Source: Paraniabella ginsengisoli (GTDB taxonomy: Bacteria > Bacteroidota > Bacteroidia > Chitinophagales > Chitinophagaceae). Taken from it: a DNA stretch of 64,000 nt. This document shows, in pieces, positions 28,967 through 38,644 of the stretch. The position numbers and the translations under genes are program-made. Under the pieces are notes generated by a model. That model was not told where the DNA came from and made no database searches. It saw only the letters and a program-made list of their open reading frames with translations. How positions within the stretch are numbered: position 1 is the stretch's first letter; every line of letters starts with the position of its first letter. The stretch is from positions 744,001 to 808,000 of the forward strand of contig NZ_JAKWBL010000004.1 in the NCBI RefSeq assembly GCF_022513635.1, in the 5' to 3' direction.

Positions 28967-30061
28967 TCAAATACCTGATTTTTGAACGAAACCTGCCAGG
29001 CTATCATTAGCTAATACATGTAACCAGTTTCCTGATCTCGCCTGTACTTTTAAACTTTCATTTTTTTGAAGCTGGATAATGGTGGAGTATTTAGAGCCGG
29101 GGCCACTTCGTAATACAGTATTGCCGGATCTTTGGATAACAGAATCATTGATGGAGAATTTTTTATAATCAGGAATATCCTGTTGTCTTACAAAATGTAA
29201 AGGATTAACAGCGCCACCTCTACCATACACACCAAAATGAAGATGGGGAGCACCACCGGCGGCATTTCCTGTATTTCCTACAAAGCCTAAAGTGTCGCCT
29301 TTTTTAACGCTGCTGCCATTCGATGTTTTGATGCTGTCTAAATGCGCATAGTAAACGCTATAATCAGCCACATTTTCGCGTAGCCAAACCTGTTTGCCTC
29401 CAAGTCCTTTCTCACCTGTAAAGCCAATACTTCCATCTGCTACCGCAACAACAGGAGTGCCGCGGGAAGCGAAAATATCTATCCCTTCATGCGACCTTCC
29501 GCCTCCGTCGCGGGCAGCGCCCCAATAACTTTGAATAGCACTGTTGCCTTTGCCCGCTACAGGGAACAGGTATGCAGGTTGTGTATAAATTCTGATATGA
29601 TAAATACCAGAATCTCCAATTGGAGGCTGTAAGCTGATTAGCACGCTATCATTAGTAGCTGCCACCCAACTCACGCGATGCTCTTTTTCCTTAAGTTCGG
29701 CTAGCGGGGCATCGGTTCCGGAGCTAGTAGCTAGCAAAGAAAAAAGTTCGAGAAAAATTGTGCTACTATCACTTGGCTTTTGCAGTTCAGCTATCAGCAT
29801 TTCTCCTCCTTTCAATGCGGTTTTATAAATCAGTGCGGATGCGCTTGTTTGCCTTATCTGCATGCTGAATACAAAAGGAAGTTCTATTGATAATGGCTGA
29901 GCCATAGCTGTTTCGTATGCCCTCTTCCATGTATTAAAGGCGCTATCTTTTTTACTGAAACCACTTTCGTATTTGCCACGTACTGTTTTTTGCAACAGCG
30001 GGCGAAGCTGTTTGCAAGAGATGATAAGAAAACATATGAATACGTATGGCCAATACTTCAT
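28967..30061 (-). CDS. M23 family metallopeptidase lipoprotein with SH3-like domain
   Basis: The ATG at 30061 begins MKYWPYVFICFLIISCKQL, a lipoprotein signal with Cys in IISC. An N-terminal beta-rich region precedes a LytM/M23 domain with GRSHEGIDIFASRGTPV (HxxxD zinc ligands) and GGAPHLHFGVYG (HxH). The last ~60 residues form an SH3-like domain (NTVLRSGPGSKYSTIIQLQ). It should cleave peptidoglycan cross-links in the periplasm while tethered to a membrane. The gene is intact and converges with vapC. Confidence 0.88.
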   Translation of the reverse strand: MKYWPYVFICFLIISCKQLRPLLQKTVRGKYESGFSKKDSAFNTWKRAYETAMAQPLSIELPFVFSMQIRQTSASALIYKTALKGGEMLIAELQKPSDSSTIFLELFSLLATSSGTDAPLAELKEKEHRVSWVAATNDSVLISLQPPIGDSGIYHIRIYTQPAYLFPVAGKGNSAIQSYWGAARDGGGRSHEGIDIFASRGTPVVAVADGSIGFTGEKGLGGKQVWLRENVADYSVYYAHLDSIKTSNGSSVKKGDTLGFVGNTGNAAGGAPHLHFGVYGRGGAVNPLHFVRQQDIPDYKKFSINDSVIQRSGNTVLRSGPGSKYSTIIQLQKNESLKVQARSGNWLHVLANDSLAGFVQKSGI

Positions 30062-30145
30062 AAGAAGAGACAATACAAAACTGTGCCGAGATGACTTTTT
30101 GAAAAACGGTTGAATATTTATTTAAGAACTCCGCCCAAACAATTT

Positions 30146-30285
30146 AACCACATAGGCACATAGTATTTAATTCTTATAAGGATATATAGATACCGCCGAA
30201 GGCGGATCACAGCAACCGGCAATTAGGCTATTATGTGTTTTATGTTTCCTTTTAGTATCACGACATCCTATGCAACTATGTGGTT
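30146..30285. mobile_element. 140-bp inverted-repeat element, copy A
   Basis: The ends AACCACATAGGCACATAG and CTATGCAACTATGTGGTT are inverted repeats. An inner CCGCC..GGCGG palindrome and ATTATGTGTTTTATGTTTCC are shared with the copies at 40007 and 50655. It has no coding capacity and resembles a MITE. Confidence 0.8.
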
Positions 30286-30331
30286 TATTCTTATTTAAAA
30301 ATACGTAAGCTATTTTGACAAACATCCTAAG

Positions 30332-33193
30332 CTACCACAACGACCAACCGCCACCAACTTTTCCTTTAGCTCCCGACGGGCGCAGGTTGTATGTAAAAGT
30401 GGCCATAAAATATTGCCCAATGATATTACTGTAAGTTGTTCTGATCGTATTTTGATTGGGAATAATATCCGTATTTCTGGTTTGGTTCAGTAAGTCGTTC
30501 GCAAATATTCTTAACACCGCTCTTTCGTCTTTGAAAAAAGTGAAATTTACACCAGCATTCCACATAAACATTTTGCGATATTCAGGATTTGCGAAAGCAT
30601 TATTATTGAGATAGCGTAATTCTGTATCAAAGATTACATGCTTGATATAACGCATAACAGCTTCAATTCCTATTGTTTGATCAAAGCTGCTTTGTGGCGT
30701 AAATAAAGGGTTGCTGTTTCGGACATTCAAATAGGAAAATGAATAAGCCGGGCTCAATTCCAGTTTATCGTTCCAGTTAAAACCTAAATTACTCCATATA
30801 TTACTGATCAACCTTTTTTGCGTACTGGGTTCATTATTGTAAAAGAACAGGTTTTGTCTATATTCAGTCCAGGTGCCTACATTCCATGAAAAAGTAAAGC
30901 TGTTCTTATATTTGATATCCTGGTTTAACCCAAAGTTGGCCGCGATACGTTTGCTTCCATCCGCGTTAACCGGCATGATCGTTTGAATGCCGCTTTCATC
31001 CAAAGTAATACTTTGTACCACGTCATCATCGGCCACCCAGGCTTCTGCCCAACTCCACACGTTAAGATTATTTTTTGGATTGAATGTATTTAGATTGACA
31101 TAAACTCTATCCATAACAGCAGGTAAAAGATTTGTATTTCCTAAATTAACCAAATAGGGATTGGTGTTGTTTCTCACAGGGATCATGTAGTAATAGTCGG
31201 GCAGCACGATTTCTCTTGTATAGTTAACCGTTAGTTTTTTATAAGTTATTTCCAGTTGAGGTAATATATTATTGAGTTTCTGTATAACCGGTGTTGATAA
31301 AACAGAAAGCTGGTTGTCAAATTGTTGATATTGATAACGTACGCCCGGAGTTATGGCAAGATCTTTATGTTTAAACTCTAACCCGGTACTTAAAGCATAG
31401 CGATTGCCGCTGCGGGAGAAGCCGCTACTCAGGTCGTCATTTCTTTGATCGTATGCTGTGTTGCCTTTATCAAAAGTTAAAATGTCATTCTTCAGATTCT
31501 CATACTCATACCTGGCGCCTGCACGTAGGAATAATTTTTTGCTCAAAGGTTCGCGGTAGTTAATACCTGCAAAAGCAAACCATGTCGGCACCCGCTCCTG
31601 TCTTAGTTGATTGGTAAGGCTGTCAAATGGATTAGGGTATATATAATTGATCCGTGCATCTGTATAATTATCCACCGATCGGTTATTCCACGTAAGGCCT
31701 TGTGCAAAAGATATACGCCTTCCGGTTTTCTTTTTGGACAAGCGTGTCAATGAAAAGTTCTCCCTAAATATATCGTTGCCCGTTTCTCCATTAATATTTA
31801 CAGCGCCTTCGTTCAGGTTACCTCTGAAGTTATTGATGCCACTTTGATTATTGGTGCTATTGGTACGTTCATCTGCCAGTATGTAATTAGCCGTTGCCGT
31901 TATCGTTGTTAAGGTATCTGGCTTAAGGTTCAGGCCTACACCCAAAGTATGCGTAATCCCTTTTACTGCTGCGTTGTATAAGGAAGCATTTGTAACTACC
32001 GTATCGCCTTTGAAAATTTTTGTAGAATTGTTAGTTTCAAGATCGGTTTTTACATGTCCCAAATAATACTGTGCAAAAAATGACTTTTTATTATTAGGAG
32101 AGTGATTAAGATTGAATCCAAGTCCACTGCTTGTTGTAACGCCACCCATACGCGACATCCCCCCAAAGTTGATGCCATTGATAGAAATGTTCGATCCGAA
32201 ATTAGAATTATTACTGCTATTGTTACCGCCACCGCTAACATCTCGGTTGCGCTGCAATCCACCAGTTTGCATTAGGTCGGCCCAGCCAAAGCCAGGGCGG
32301 TTTAAGTTGTTGGTATATCCTAAAAGACTTACCTGCAATGTATCTCTGAATATATTTGCTATGGCACCTCCTTCAAAACGATCTCCGTTGATGCCACTTC
32401 CTCCACCTGCATAAGCCTTTCCAAATAATCCCTTTTTAACGCCTTTTTTAAAAGTAAGATTGATGACCTTCCCTACATTATTCAGATTATCATCGCCTCT
32501 TTCCAATAATTCGTCTTTATCGTCAGTTACCTGTATCTTATCAATAACGTTTGATGGCAAATTTCGCGAAGCCATTTTGGGATCGCTGCCAAAGAAATTT
32601 TTTCCATCTACCAAAATCCGATTGACGCGTTTACCATTTACCATAATATTTCCCTGCTTATCAACCTGCACACCAGGCAGTTTTTTAAGCAGGTCTTCTA
32701 CAAGCGCGTTTGGCAAGGTTTTGAAAGCGTTGGCATTAAATTCAACGGTATCTTTTCTGATAGACATGGGAGGCCGTTCTGCAATTACCAGCACTTCGTC
32801 CAGTTGAGTAGCTGAAGGCTCCATAGAAACGGTTCCCAGGTCCTGATCAAGACTGTCTGCTGAAAGTTGAAATTCTTTTCTATGTACTGCATAGCCCGAA
32901 AAAGATACGATTAAACGGTAAGGTATGTCGGAAGAAATGCCAGGCAGCCTGAAACTCCCGTCTTCTGCGCTAAGCCGGTAAGTAACCATTGAGGTATCGG
33001 TTGCTTTGAAAACCGTTACGGTAGCCATATACAGCGGTTTTTGCGTATTGACATCTACCAACTTCCCCTTTACCGAACCTTGTGCATAAGTGTTGGATGC
33101 AGAAAAAGCAAGCGCCAAGGCAATGGCAAAAGGTAGAAAATATCTTGATAAAGCCCCTGTATTATTAATTAAAAGCCAACCTGAAAGTGTCAT
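30332..33193 (-). CDS. TonB-dependent-receptor-like outer-membrane beta-barrel protein
   Basis: An intact 953-residue outer-membrane protein. A signal peptide ending near TYAQG is followed by a carboxypeptidase-regulatory-like domain (VKGKLVDVNTQKPLY, ~38-120), a TonB plug (PNALVEDLLKKLPGVQVD, RILVDGKNFFGSDP) and a large C-terminal barrel. It belongs to the group without a SusD partner, and no susD lies nearby, so it is unlikely to be a classic glycan-uptake pair. The substrate is unknown. It shares its architecture with the broken copy at the left edge. A 140-bp element lies just downstream. Confidence 0.88.
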   Translation of the reverse strand: MTLSGWLLINNTGALSRYFLPFAIALALAFSASNTYAQGSVKGKLVDVNTQKPLYMATVTVFKATDTSMVTYRLSAEDGSFRLPGISSDIPYRLIVSFSGYAVHRKEFQLSADSLDQDLGTVSMEPSATQLDEVLVIAERPPMSIRKDTVEFNANAFKTLPNALVEDLLKKLPGVQVDKQGNIMVNGKRVNRILVDGKNFFGSDPKMASRNLPSNVIDKIQVTDDKDELLERGDDNLNNVGKVINLTFKKGVKKGLFGKAYAGGGSGINGDRFEGGAIANIFRDTLQVSLLGYTNNLNRPGFGWADLMQTGGLQRNRDVSGGGNNSSNNSNFGSNISINGINFGGMSRMGGVTTSSGLGFNLNHSPNNKKSFFAQYYLGHVKTDLETNNSTKIFKGDTVVTNASLYNAAVKGITHTLGVGLNLKPDTLTTITATANYILADERTNSTNNQSGINNFRGNLNEGAVNINGETGNDIFRENFSLTRLSKKKTGRRISFAQGLTWNNRSVDNYTDARINYIYPNPFDSLTNQLRQERVPTWFAFAGINYREPLSKKLFLRAGARYEYENLKNDILTFDKGNTAYDQRNDDLSSGFSRSGNRYALSTGLEFKHKDLAITPGVRYQYQQFDNQLSVLSTPVIQKLNNILPQLEITYKKLTVNYTREIVLPDYYYMIPVRNNTNPYLVNLGNTNLLPAVMDRVYVNLNTFNPKNNLNVWSWAEAWVADDDVVQSITLDESGIQTIMPVNADGSKRIAANFGLNQDIKYKNSFTFSWNVGTWTEYRQNLFFYNNEPSTQKRLISNIWSNLGFNWNDKLELSPAYSFSYLNVRNSNPLFTPQSSFDQTIGIEAVMRYIKHVIFDTELRYLNNNAFANPEYRKMFMWNAGVNFTFFKDERAVLRIFANDLLNQTRNTDIIPNQNTIRTTYSNIIGQYFMATFTYNLRPSGAKGKVGGGWSLW

Positions 33194-33419
33194 AGAGGAT
33201 TATAAATTATAAATTGATAAAGCTATTTGTACATCGCACGCGAAACAACCAATTGCCGATGAACGGTTAAAAAAGCACGGCGAAAAGCATATTGTAAACA
33301 GCCAACAGCAAGTGAAGTACATATAACAGTCACAACTGGTAATCGTAAAAATCATCAGAATGTTACACTTATTGCGTTATCTTTTTATAAATGGTGTATT
33401 TTACCACATAAATGGCGAT

Positions 33420-33812
33420 ATGAATCACGAAATACAGGCGTATAATGAATCTCAATCTGGCGAAGAAAAATTGATTTGCGAGGAATTGGCTATTCAGATA
33501 AATAATGTGTTGCCTCAATCGGAAAGCAAGATATGGCATTCACATCCTGTGTGGTTTTTAGATGGAAATCCAATTGCAGGATATAGCAAACTAAAAAATG
33601 GAATACGTTTAATGTTTTGGAGCGGTGTCGATTTTGAAGAGGCCGACCTGAAGCCGGGAACCGGAAAGTTTAAAGATGCATCTATTACTTATACATTAAA
33701 GAAACAGATTAATAAAAAGGATTTAAAAAGATGGTTGAAAAAAGCAACCGATATTCAATGGGATTATAAAAATATAGTAAAACGTAAAGGTGTATTAGAA
33801 CGACTTAAATAA
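33420..33812 (+). CDS. DUF1801-like protein
   Basis: The ATG at 33420 gives a 130-residue cytoplasmic protein, MNHEIQAYNESQSGEEKLICE. The core KIWHSHPVWFLDGNPIAGYSKLKNGIRLMFWSG and the C-terminal KKDLKRWLKKATDIQWDYKN fit the DUF1801/YdhG-like fold, related to frataxin-like folds and of unknown function. An upstream Met at 33360 would add a hydrophobic stretch with no family support. It is 24 bases before an oxidoreductase gene on the same strand. Confidence 0.7.
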   Translation: MNHEIQAYNESQSGEEKLICEELAIQINNVLPQSESKIWHSHPVWFLDGNPIAGYSKLKNGIRLMFWSGVDFEEADLKPGTGKFKDASITYTLKKQINKKDLKRWLKKATDIQWDYKNIVKRKGVLERLK

Positions 33813-33836
33813 TCAAATTGACGAAAAAAAGAAAGT

Positions 33837-34815
33837 ATGAATGAGGTAAAATGGGGTATTATTGGTTGTGGAGATGTTACTGAAGTAAAGAGTGGTCCCG
33901 CTTTCAATAAAGTGCCGTATTCAAACTTAGTAGCCGTAATGAGGCGCAGCCCTGATAAAGCAGCAGATTATGCTAAAAGGCATAATGTTGAAAAGTGGTA
34001 CAGCGATGCGCAACAACTAATAAGCGACCCTGATGTAAATGCTATTTATGTAGCAACACCCCTTCCACACACCTGGCTTATGCGCTGGCCGCTATCGATG
34101 CCGGAAAACCAGTGTATGTAGAAAAGCCTATGGCGATGAATTTGGTTGAAGCCAAACAAATGAATGAGTATGCAAAACAAAAGGGTGTAAAACTTTCTGT
34201 AGCACATTATCGGAGGCGGCTTCCAATGTTTTTAAAGATAAAAAGCCTGTTGTCTGAAAGAGCGATTGGCGATATATCTTTTGTACAATTACATTTGCTG
34301 CAAAGTGCATCCGCTAACCTGATCGCAAACAGTGAAGATAATTGGCGCATCGACCCGGCGCTGTCGGGCGGAGGTTTATTTCATGACCTGGCTCCTCATC
34401 AATTAGATATGATGTTATATTTATTTGGAACTGCGAAGCGTGGAAAGGGTTTGCAGCCAATCAACGTAAAACAAATGCTTCGGATGATCTGGTAAGTGGC
34501 ATTATCACTTTCGATAATGATATTCTTTTTAATGGTACCTGGTGTTTTAATGTAGCTGAACAGGACGCTGTAGATAGCTGTACTATTTTTGGATCTGAAG
34601 GAAGCATAAATTTCGGTTTCTTCGGAAATATCTTGACCGTTACTAAACGTGGAACCAATCAGGTAATGGAATTTGAAACTGTTGAACATGTGCAACAACC
34701 GATGATACAAAAAGTGGTCAACTATTTTTTGGGCGATGGAGAAAACCCTTGTAGCGGAGACATTGGTGTAGAAACGCTAATGTTGATGGATGAATTTACA
34801 AGTCGGAATTGGTAA
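33837..34815 (+). CDS. Gfo/Idh/MocA family oxidoreductase (two frameshifts)
   Basis: About 326 residues after repair near 34063 and 34450. The N-terminal Rossmann domain has WGIIGCGDVTEVKSGPAF (NAD(P) binding). The conserved EKP motif is present in VYVEKPMAMNLVEAK, followed by the C-terminal substrate domain with GGGLFHDLAPHQLDMMLYLFG, whose His residues are typical catalytic positions. The enzyme is probably an NAD(P)-dependent sugar or cyclitol dehydrogenase, cytoplasmic; the substrate cannot be deduced. It lies in a likely operon with the DUF1801 gene and the NAD-binding protein that follows. Confidence 0.85.
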
Positions 34816-34832
34816 CGATTTAATCAAACATA

Positions 34833-35444
34833 ATGAAAACTGTACTAATAGGTGCCACAGGCGCTACAGGAAATGAATTATTGCAACTGCTTTTACAGGA
34901 TGAAATAGTGACCGAAGTAGTAGCGCTGGTACGAAAAAATTTGCCGGTAAGGCATAAAAAACTCATTGCCCATATTGTCGATTTTGACCGAACAGAAACA
35001 TGGCAGCATCTTGTTATGGGAGATGTTGCATTTTCCTGCTTAGGCACTACTTTAAAAGCTGCAGGCAGTAAAGAAGCACAATATAAAGTAGATTATGAAT
35101 ATCAGTATGCTTTCGCAAAAGCGGCGAAAGAAAATAATATTGCAAAATTTATATTGATTTCTGCTGGTATGGCAAATGAAAAATCCCTTGTGTTTTATTC
35201 AAGAATGAAAGGCGCATTAGAACATGCGATTCAACAATTAAAGTTTCACTCGCTGATTATTTTCAGGCCTGGCTTATTATCGAGGCCAGCAACTGACAGG
35301 ATGGGAGAAAAGATAAGCGAATCTGTATTGAAAGTTTTTAACCGTTTTGGCTTGTTCAATAAAATGGCGCCATTGCCGGTTAAAAAATTAGCGATGTTAA
35401 TGCTGGAGTATGCTAAAAAAATCATGCAGCAGCAGAGATCATAG
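34833..35444 (+). CDS. NAD(P)-binding oxidoreductase, HTATIP2/epimerase-like
   Basis: An intact 203-residue short-chain-type Rossmann protein. The dinucleotide motif VLIGATGATGNELLQ lies at residues 4-18. KFILISAGMANEKSLVFYSRMKGALEHAI holds the YxxxK-like segment in the form YSRMK, and FRPGLLSRP follows. The pattern fits the NAD(P)H-binding group related to HTATIP2 and NmrA-like proteins; its substrate is unknown. It begins 17 bases after the Gfo/Idh gene and is probably cotranscribed. Confidence 0.8.
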   Translation: MKTVLIGATGATGNELLQLLLQDEIVTEVVALVRKNLPVRHKKLIAHIVDFDRTETWQHLVMGDVAFSCLGTTLKAAGSKEAQYKVDYEYQYAFAKAAKENNIAKFILISAGMANEKSLVFYSRMKGALEHAIQQLKFHSLIIFRPGLLSRPATDRMGEKISESVLKVFNRFGLFNKMAPLPVKKLAMLMLEYAKKIMQQQRS

Positions 35445-35498
35445 AGTCTGGCCGGATATTAAAGGAAGTGAAAGTATAAAATCTGATAAACCTGAAAG

Positions 35499-36220
35499 TT
35501 AGATAGAAAGTTCTTTGTTTAATTTTTTTAAAACCTCTTCTTTGCCAATATAGCCTTTGTTTGACCAAACCAGTTCTTTGTTTTTATAAAGATGCAAAAT
35601 TGGTAACTCTTCAATGTTTAATTCTTTGGCCAACTGCTGATTGGCGTCCACGTCTAAACGGATCACTTTCACTCTGTCTTTCATATCGACAGCTATCTCC
35701 TTAAGATAAGGTTCCATTTTTTTACATGGCCCACACCATTCTGCATAAAAATCAATCAGCACTAAACTATCTGATGTTGTCAATGCATCAAACTGTGCTT
35801 TTGTCAGTTCATCAACATTTGATGGATTATTTTTTCTTCAGGTAATTGAGCCGAACGCCATTTCATGATGCCGCCATTTAGCTCATAAACATGTTTAAAC
35901 CCTTTGCTGCGGAGGGTTTCAGCCGCTTTTGAACTTCTTCCACCACTTAAACAATAGACGAATAAAGGCTTCGATTTATCCAGGGCAGCAACTTGCGACT
36001 GGAAGTTTTTATCATTCCAATCGTAATTGATCGCACTCGGTAAATGGCCTTTTGCAAACTCCTGTGGCGTGCGCACATCCAGCACAACTGCATCGGGCGT
36101 AGCTTTTATTTTTTCACTAAATGCGGTTGCTTCTAATGTGTTATTCTGCTGTTGTGCATCTGCGCAACCAATCAACAAAAAAGAAAAAAGTATATATATA
36201 ATAGAAGTAATGTTTTTCAT
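35499..36220 (-). CDS. Rhodanese-thioredoxin fusion lipoprotein (frameshifted)
   Basis: As written there are two frames: a rhodanese domain ending KIIHQMLMN-stop and a thioredoxin domain lacking an ATG. Restoring one A in the run near 35827 joins them as LPEEKNNPSNVDELTKAQF, a normal thioredoxin N-terminus, giving 240 residues. The ATG at 36220 starts a lipoprotein signal with Cys19 (LLIGC). The rhodanese part has VVLDVRTPQEFAKGHLP and active-site Cys in FVYCLSGGRS; the thioredoxin part has FYAEWCGPCKK. The protein is expected to work in the periplasm on persulfide or disulfide chemistry. If the break were real, the thioredoxin would need a TTG start at 35783. Confidence 0.75.
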
Positions 36221-36239
36221 TCGTATCAAAATTTAATAT

Positions 36240-36619
36240 CTATTGCACACTTTCGATCAGATACCATATCAGCAATGCGCTTATAAATATAATACAACAG
36301 GTGAGTACTGGTATTAAAGGTGCTGATCCGCTGTAAACCTCTGTATCTATCTGGCGTTTTATTTTTTATAATTGATAAACGCAAGCAACGATGTAAGTGC
36401 ACCAATTGCAACCAATACAACACCTATAACGGCCGAATGCCCTTTTTGTTGAACAACTGTTTCATGCCCTAACATTATGGAAACTTGTTTTACAAACATT
36501 GAAAATTTTACAACTACAAATCCAAAACCCATTATACCAATGGCTGTGCGTATCCATGCAAGAAAAGTTCTTTCATTAGCCAGGTGGTCATTAGTTTTTT
36601 TAGCAGGAGTTGTTGCCAT
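36240..36619 (-). CDS. DUF202 (YidH-like) membrane protein (frameshifted)
   Basis: The N-terminus MATTPAKKTNDHLANERTFLAWIRTAIGIMGFG is the DUF202 signature, followed by a second helix AVIGVVLVAIGALTSLLAFI. As written it stops at INYKK. Adding one A to that run (near 36362) continues it with KRQIDTEVYSGSAPLIPVL and a third helix TCCIIFISALLIWYLI, for 126 residues, closer to the three-helix form of the family. Inner membrane; function unknown. It lies with pirin upstream on the same strand. Confidence 0.75.
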
Positions 36620-36657
36620 ATAAAAAGTTTAGAGTGTATCTACACCATCGAAAAGTT

Positions 36658-37551
36658 TTATCCTCTATTGGGCTGCGGTAGCGGAACAAAATCCTGTTCG
36701 TCGCCCGGTACTTTAGGAAAGGCTTCTAAATTTTGATCTGTCCAATTTCTTTTTGCGTTCTCTATCGTTTCTTTATCAGAGCTTACAAAGTTCCAGTAAA
36801 TATACCTCGGTTCATCAAAAGGAGCTCCTCCGAATAAATATACGGTGCTATTTGCCGCAATTGTGAATTCACAAAGCTTGGCGTTTTTTGCAATTAATAA
36901 TTGTTTAGATCCGTAATTATTGCCTTCGATGGTAACGGTGCCATCAAGTACATACATTGCAGCTTCGCCAAACAGGTCGTTACCAATGCTAATAGTTTGT
37001 TCGCTGCTGCTTTTTATTTCAATAAAAAATAATTTGCTATGCACCGGCACCGGAGACTTTCTTCCAAATACTTCACCGGCTATTAGTTTGTATGCAATGT
37101 CTCCATCTTTCCATGTTGGAATATTTTCTGCTTCTGTATGATGGAAAGAAGGTTCTTCTTGTTCAAGGTGTTTTGGAAGGCCCACCCATATTTGAAAACC
37201 ATGCAAACTTTTATCGGCATGGCGCAGGTGTTCCGGAGTTCTTTCAGAATGAACAACGCCTTTACCAGCGGTCATCCAGTTTACTGCGCCCGGCTTAATT
37301 TCTACAGCACTGCCTATGCTGTCGCGATGAAAGATAGATCCTTCAAACAAATAAGTAAGTGTTGAAAGGCCAATATGCGGATGAGGCGGTACATCAAGGT
37401 TTTGATAATCTTTCATATAAACCGGCCCCATGTGATCGATAAATACAAATGGCCCAACCGATCGCTTTTCGCGAAAGGGAAGCAGGCGACCAACAAGGAA
37501 GTTTCCGATATTGGCCGCTTTTTCTTCAAGTATCATTCCTATATTAGACAT
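36658..37551 (-). CDS. Pirin family protein
   Basis: A complete 297-residue bicupin of the pirin family. The N-terminal cupin holds the iron ligands in PPHPHIGLSTLTYLFEG and VVHSERTPE, and GFQIWVGLPKHLEQEEPSFHH is a pirin hallmark. Bacterial pirins include quercetinases and redox-sensing partners of metabolic enzymes; the activity of this one is open. It should be cytoplasmic. The gene precedes DUF202 and follows a small acetyltransferase gene, all on the minus strand with short gaps. Confidence 0.9.
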   Translation of the reverse strand: MSNIGMILEEKAANIGNFLVGRLLPFREKRSVGPFVFIDHMGPVYMKDYQNLDVPPHPHIGLSTLTYLFEGSIFHRDSIGSAVEIKPGAVNWMTAGKGVVHSERTPEHLRHADKSLHGFQIWVGLPKHLEQEEPSFHHTEAENIPTWKDGDIAYKLIAGEVFGRKSPVPVHSKLFFIEIKSSSEQTISIGNDLFGEAAMYVLDGTVTIEGNNYGSKQLLIAKNAKLCEFTIAANSTVYLFGGAPFDEPRYIYWNFVSSDKETIENAKRNWTDQNLEAFPKVPGDEQDFVPLPQPNRG

Positions 37552-37568
37552 AGCATTTATTTAAGAAG

Positions 37569-37889
37569 TTATAAACGATGGTATCCCGGAAAGCCTTTAT
37601 ATACAAGGCGTTTCCATTCGGGATGTTTTTTAATATATGCAAAAATGTATGGACAAAAAGGTTGTATTTCTTTATTCTCCACTTCAAGTAATAAAAAGGT
37701 TTTTTCAACCAAAGCTGCGGCCGCCCCTGTACCAGCCAGCTCTGTCGGAGCTTCGGTATGAATTAATGAAACGATACTATCTTCATCAACATCGTATTCA
37801 ATAAAAGCAGTATGTCCATTTACTTCTAGTTCAAAATGCTTTTTATCGTCATCCTTTTTAAGTGAAATATTTTCAAATTCAGGCTTCAT
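37569..37889 (-). CDS. Small GNAT acetyltransferase (YjdJ-like)
   Basis: The ATG at 37889 gives a 106-residue protein, MKPEFENISLKKDDDKKHFEL. It is a minimal Gcn5-like N-acetyltransferase: ELAGTGAAAALVEKTF matches the acetyl-CoA pyrophosphate loop and QPFCPYIFAYIKKHPEW is the conserved C-terminal signature of the YjdJ-type family. The targets are unknown. An upstream start at 37937 overlaps the previous gene and is less likely. It lies 17 bases before pirin. Confidence 0.8.
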   Translation of the reverse strand: MKPEFENISLKKDDDKKHFELEVNGHTAFIEYDVDEDSIVSLIHTEAPTELAGTGAAAALVEKTFLLLEVENKEIQPFCPYIFAYIKKHPEWKRLVYKGFPGYHRL

Positions 37890-37920
37890 GTTTTTATTTA
37901 AATAGTTAAGAAAGTTGTAA

Positions 37921-38277
37921 TCACATTTTTGGATCATCTATGAAGTTTGTCTTACGCTCGGTATTAGCTTCCATCCATTTGGCCATTAATCCGGCGAGTT
38001 TATATCGAATGTACTCTTCGTCGGTCATTACGAAAGCAACCAATGCTGCATCAGGATGCAAAACATCTGCTATTTTATGTAACTTATTATAATCTTCATG
38101 CGGTAATGCTTTGTCAATAATAAGCAAATCAAAACTATTATGATTAAACGCTGAAATAGCGGACTCTGCCTGGGTTTCATAAATTAAAGAAAGCGCGTCA
38201 AAGCTTTCGATGATCTTTTTAAAACTATCCAGGTTGGTTGTAGCATTAACTATAGCATATGCTTTTAAAGTTTTCAT
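37921..38277 (-). CDS. Receiver-like protein, degenerate
   Basis: A 118-residue protein, MKTLKAYAIVNATTNLDSFKK, with the alternating beta-alpha pattern of a response-regulator receiver. FDLLIIDKALPHEDYNKL has an Asp at the phosphorylation position, but the N-terminal acidic pair is missing (YAIVNATTN) and no clear conserved Lys with following Pro is seen at the usual place. It may be a pseudo-receiver; I do not assign a function. It is the first gene of the minus-strand run leading to the rhodanese-thioredoxin gene. Confidence 0.55.
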   Translation of the reverse strand: MKTLKAYAIVNATTNLDSFKKIIESFDALSLIYETQAESAISAFNHNSFDLLIIDKALPHEDYNKLHKIADVLHPDAALVAFVMTDEEYIRYKLAGLMAKWMEANTERKTNFIDDPKM

Positions 38278-38644
38278 GTGTTTGTTTTTTGATTTTCATT
38301 ATGAAATGAATATTTTCTTATGCTCCATTTCATGATTTCATCCTCCTGTTTTCAAAACGAATGTACCAAATACACCAAACTATTGAATTAACATAGATTA
38401 AGCGTAAATACTGAAAGATGTCCAGGGGAAAATCGTTCGAACAAGGCCAACGTTATCAGTTTAAATGAAGTATCTTTAAGCCCTCAAAATTGAACAAAGA
38501 ACTCGGATCATGTTTATGGTGAATCGATAGCCATCGGATTTCTGCCCGTCCCGACAGTCGGGTAGTAATTAAGATAAAAACACCAGAAACACCATCGGTT
38601 TTCTTACGTGAAGACTGCTTTTTAAGTCCTTATAAATAACTTTT
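38278..38644. other. Intergenic region between divergent genes
   Basis: I see no gene in these 367 bases. Near 38550 is a small hairpin CCCGAC..GTCGGG. Promoters for both divergent genes should lie here. Confidence 0.6.

Noticed and set aside
38424..38440. Possible tRNA T-loop-like sequence CGTTCGAAC
   Set aside because: No acceptor stem, anticodon arm or CCA end can be placed around it.
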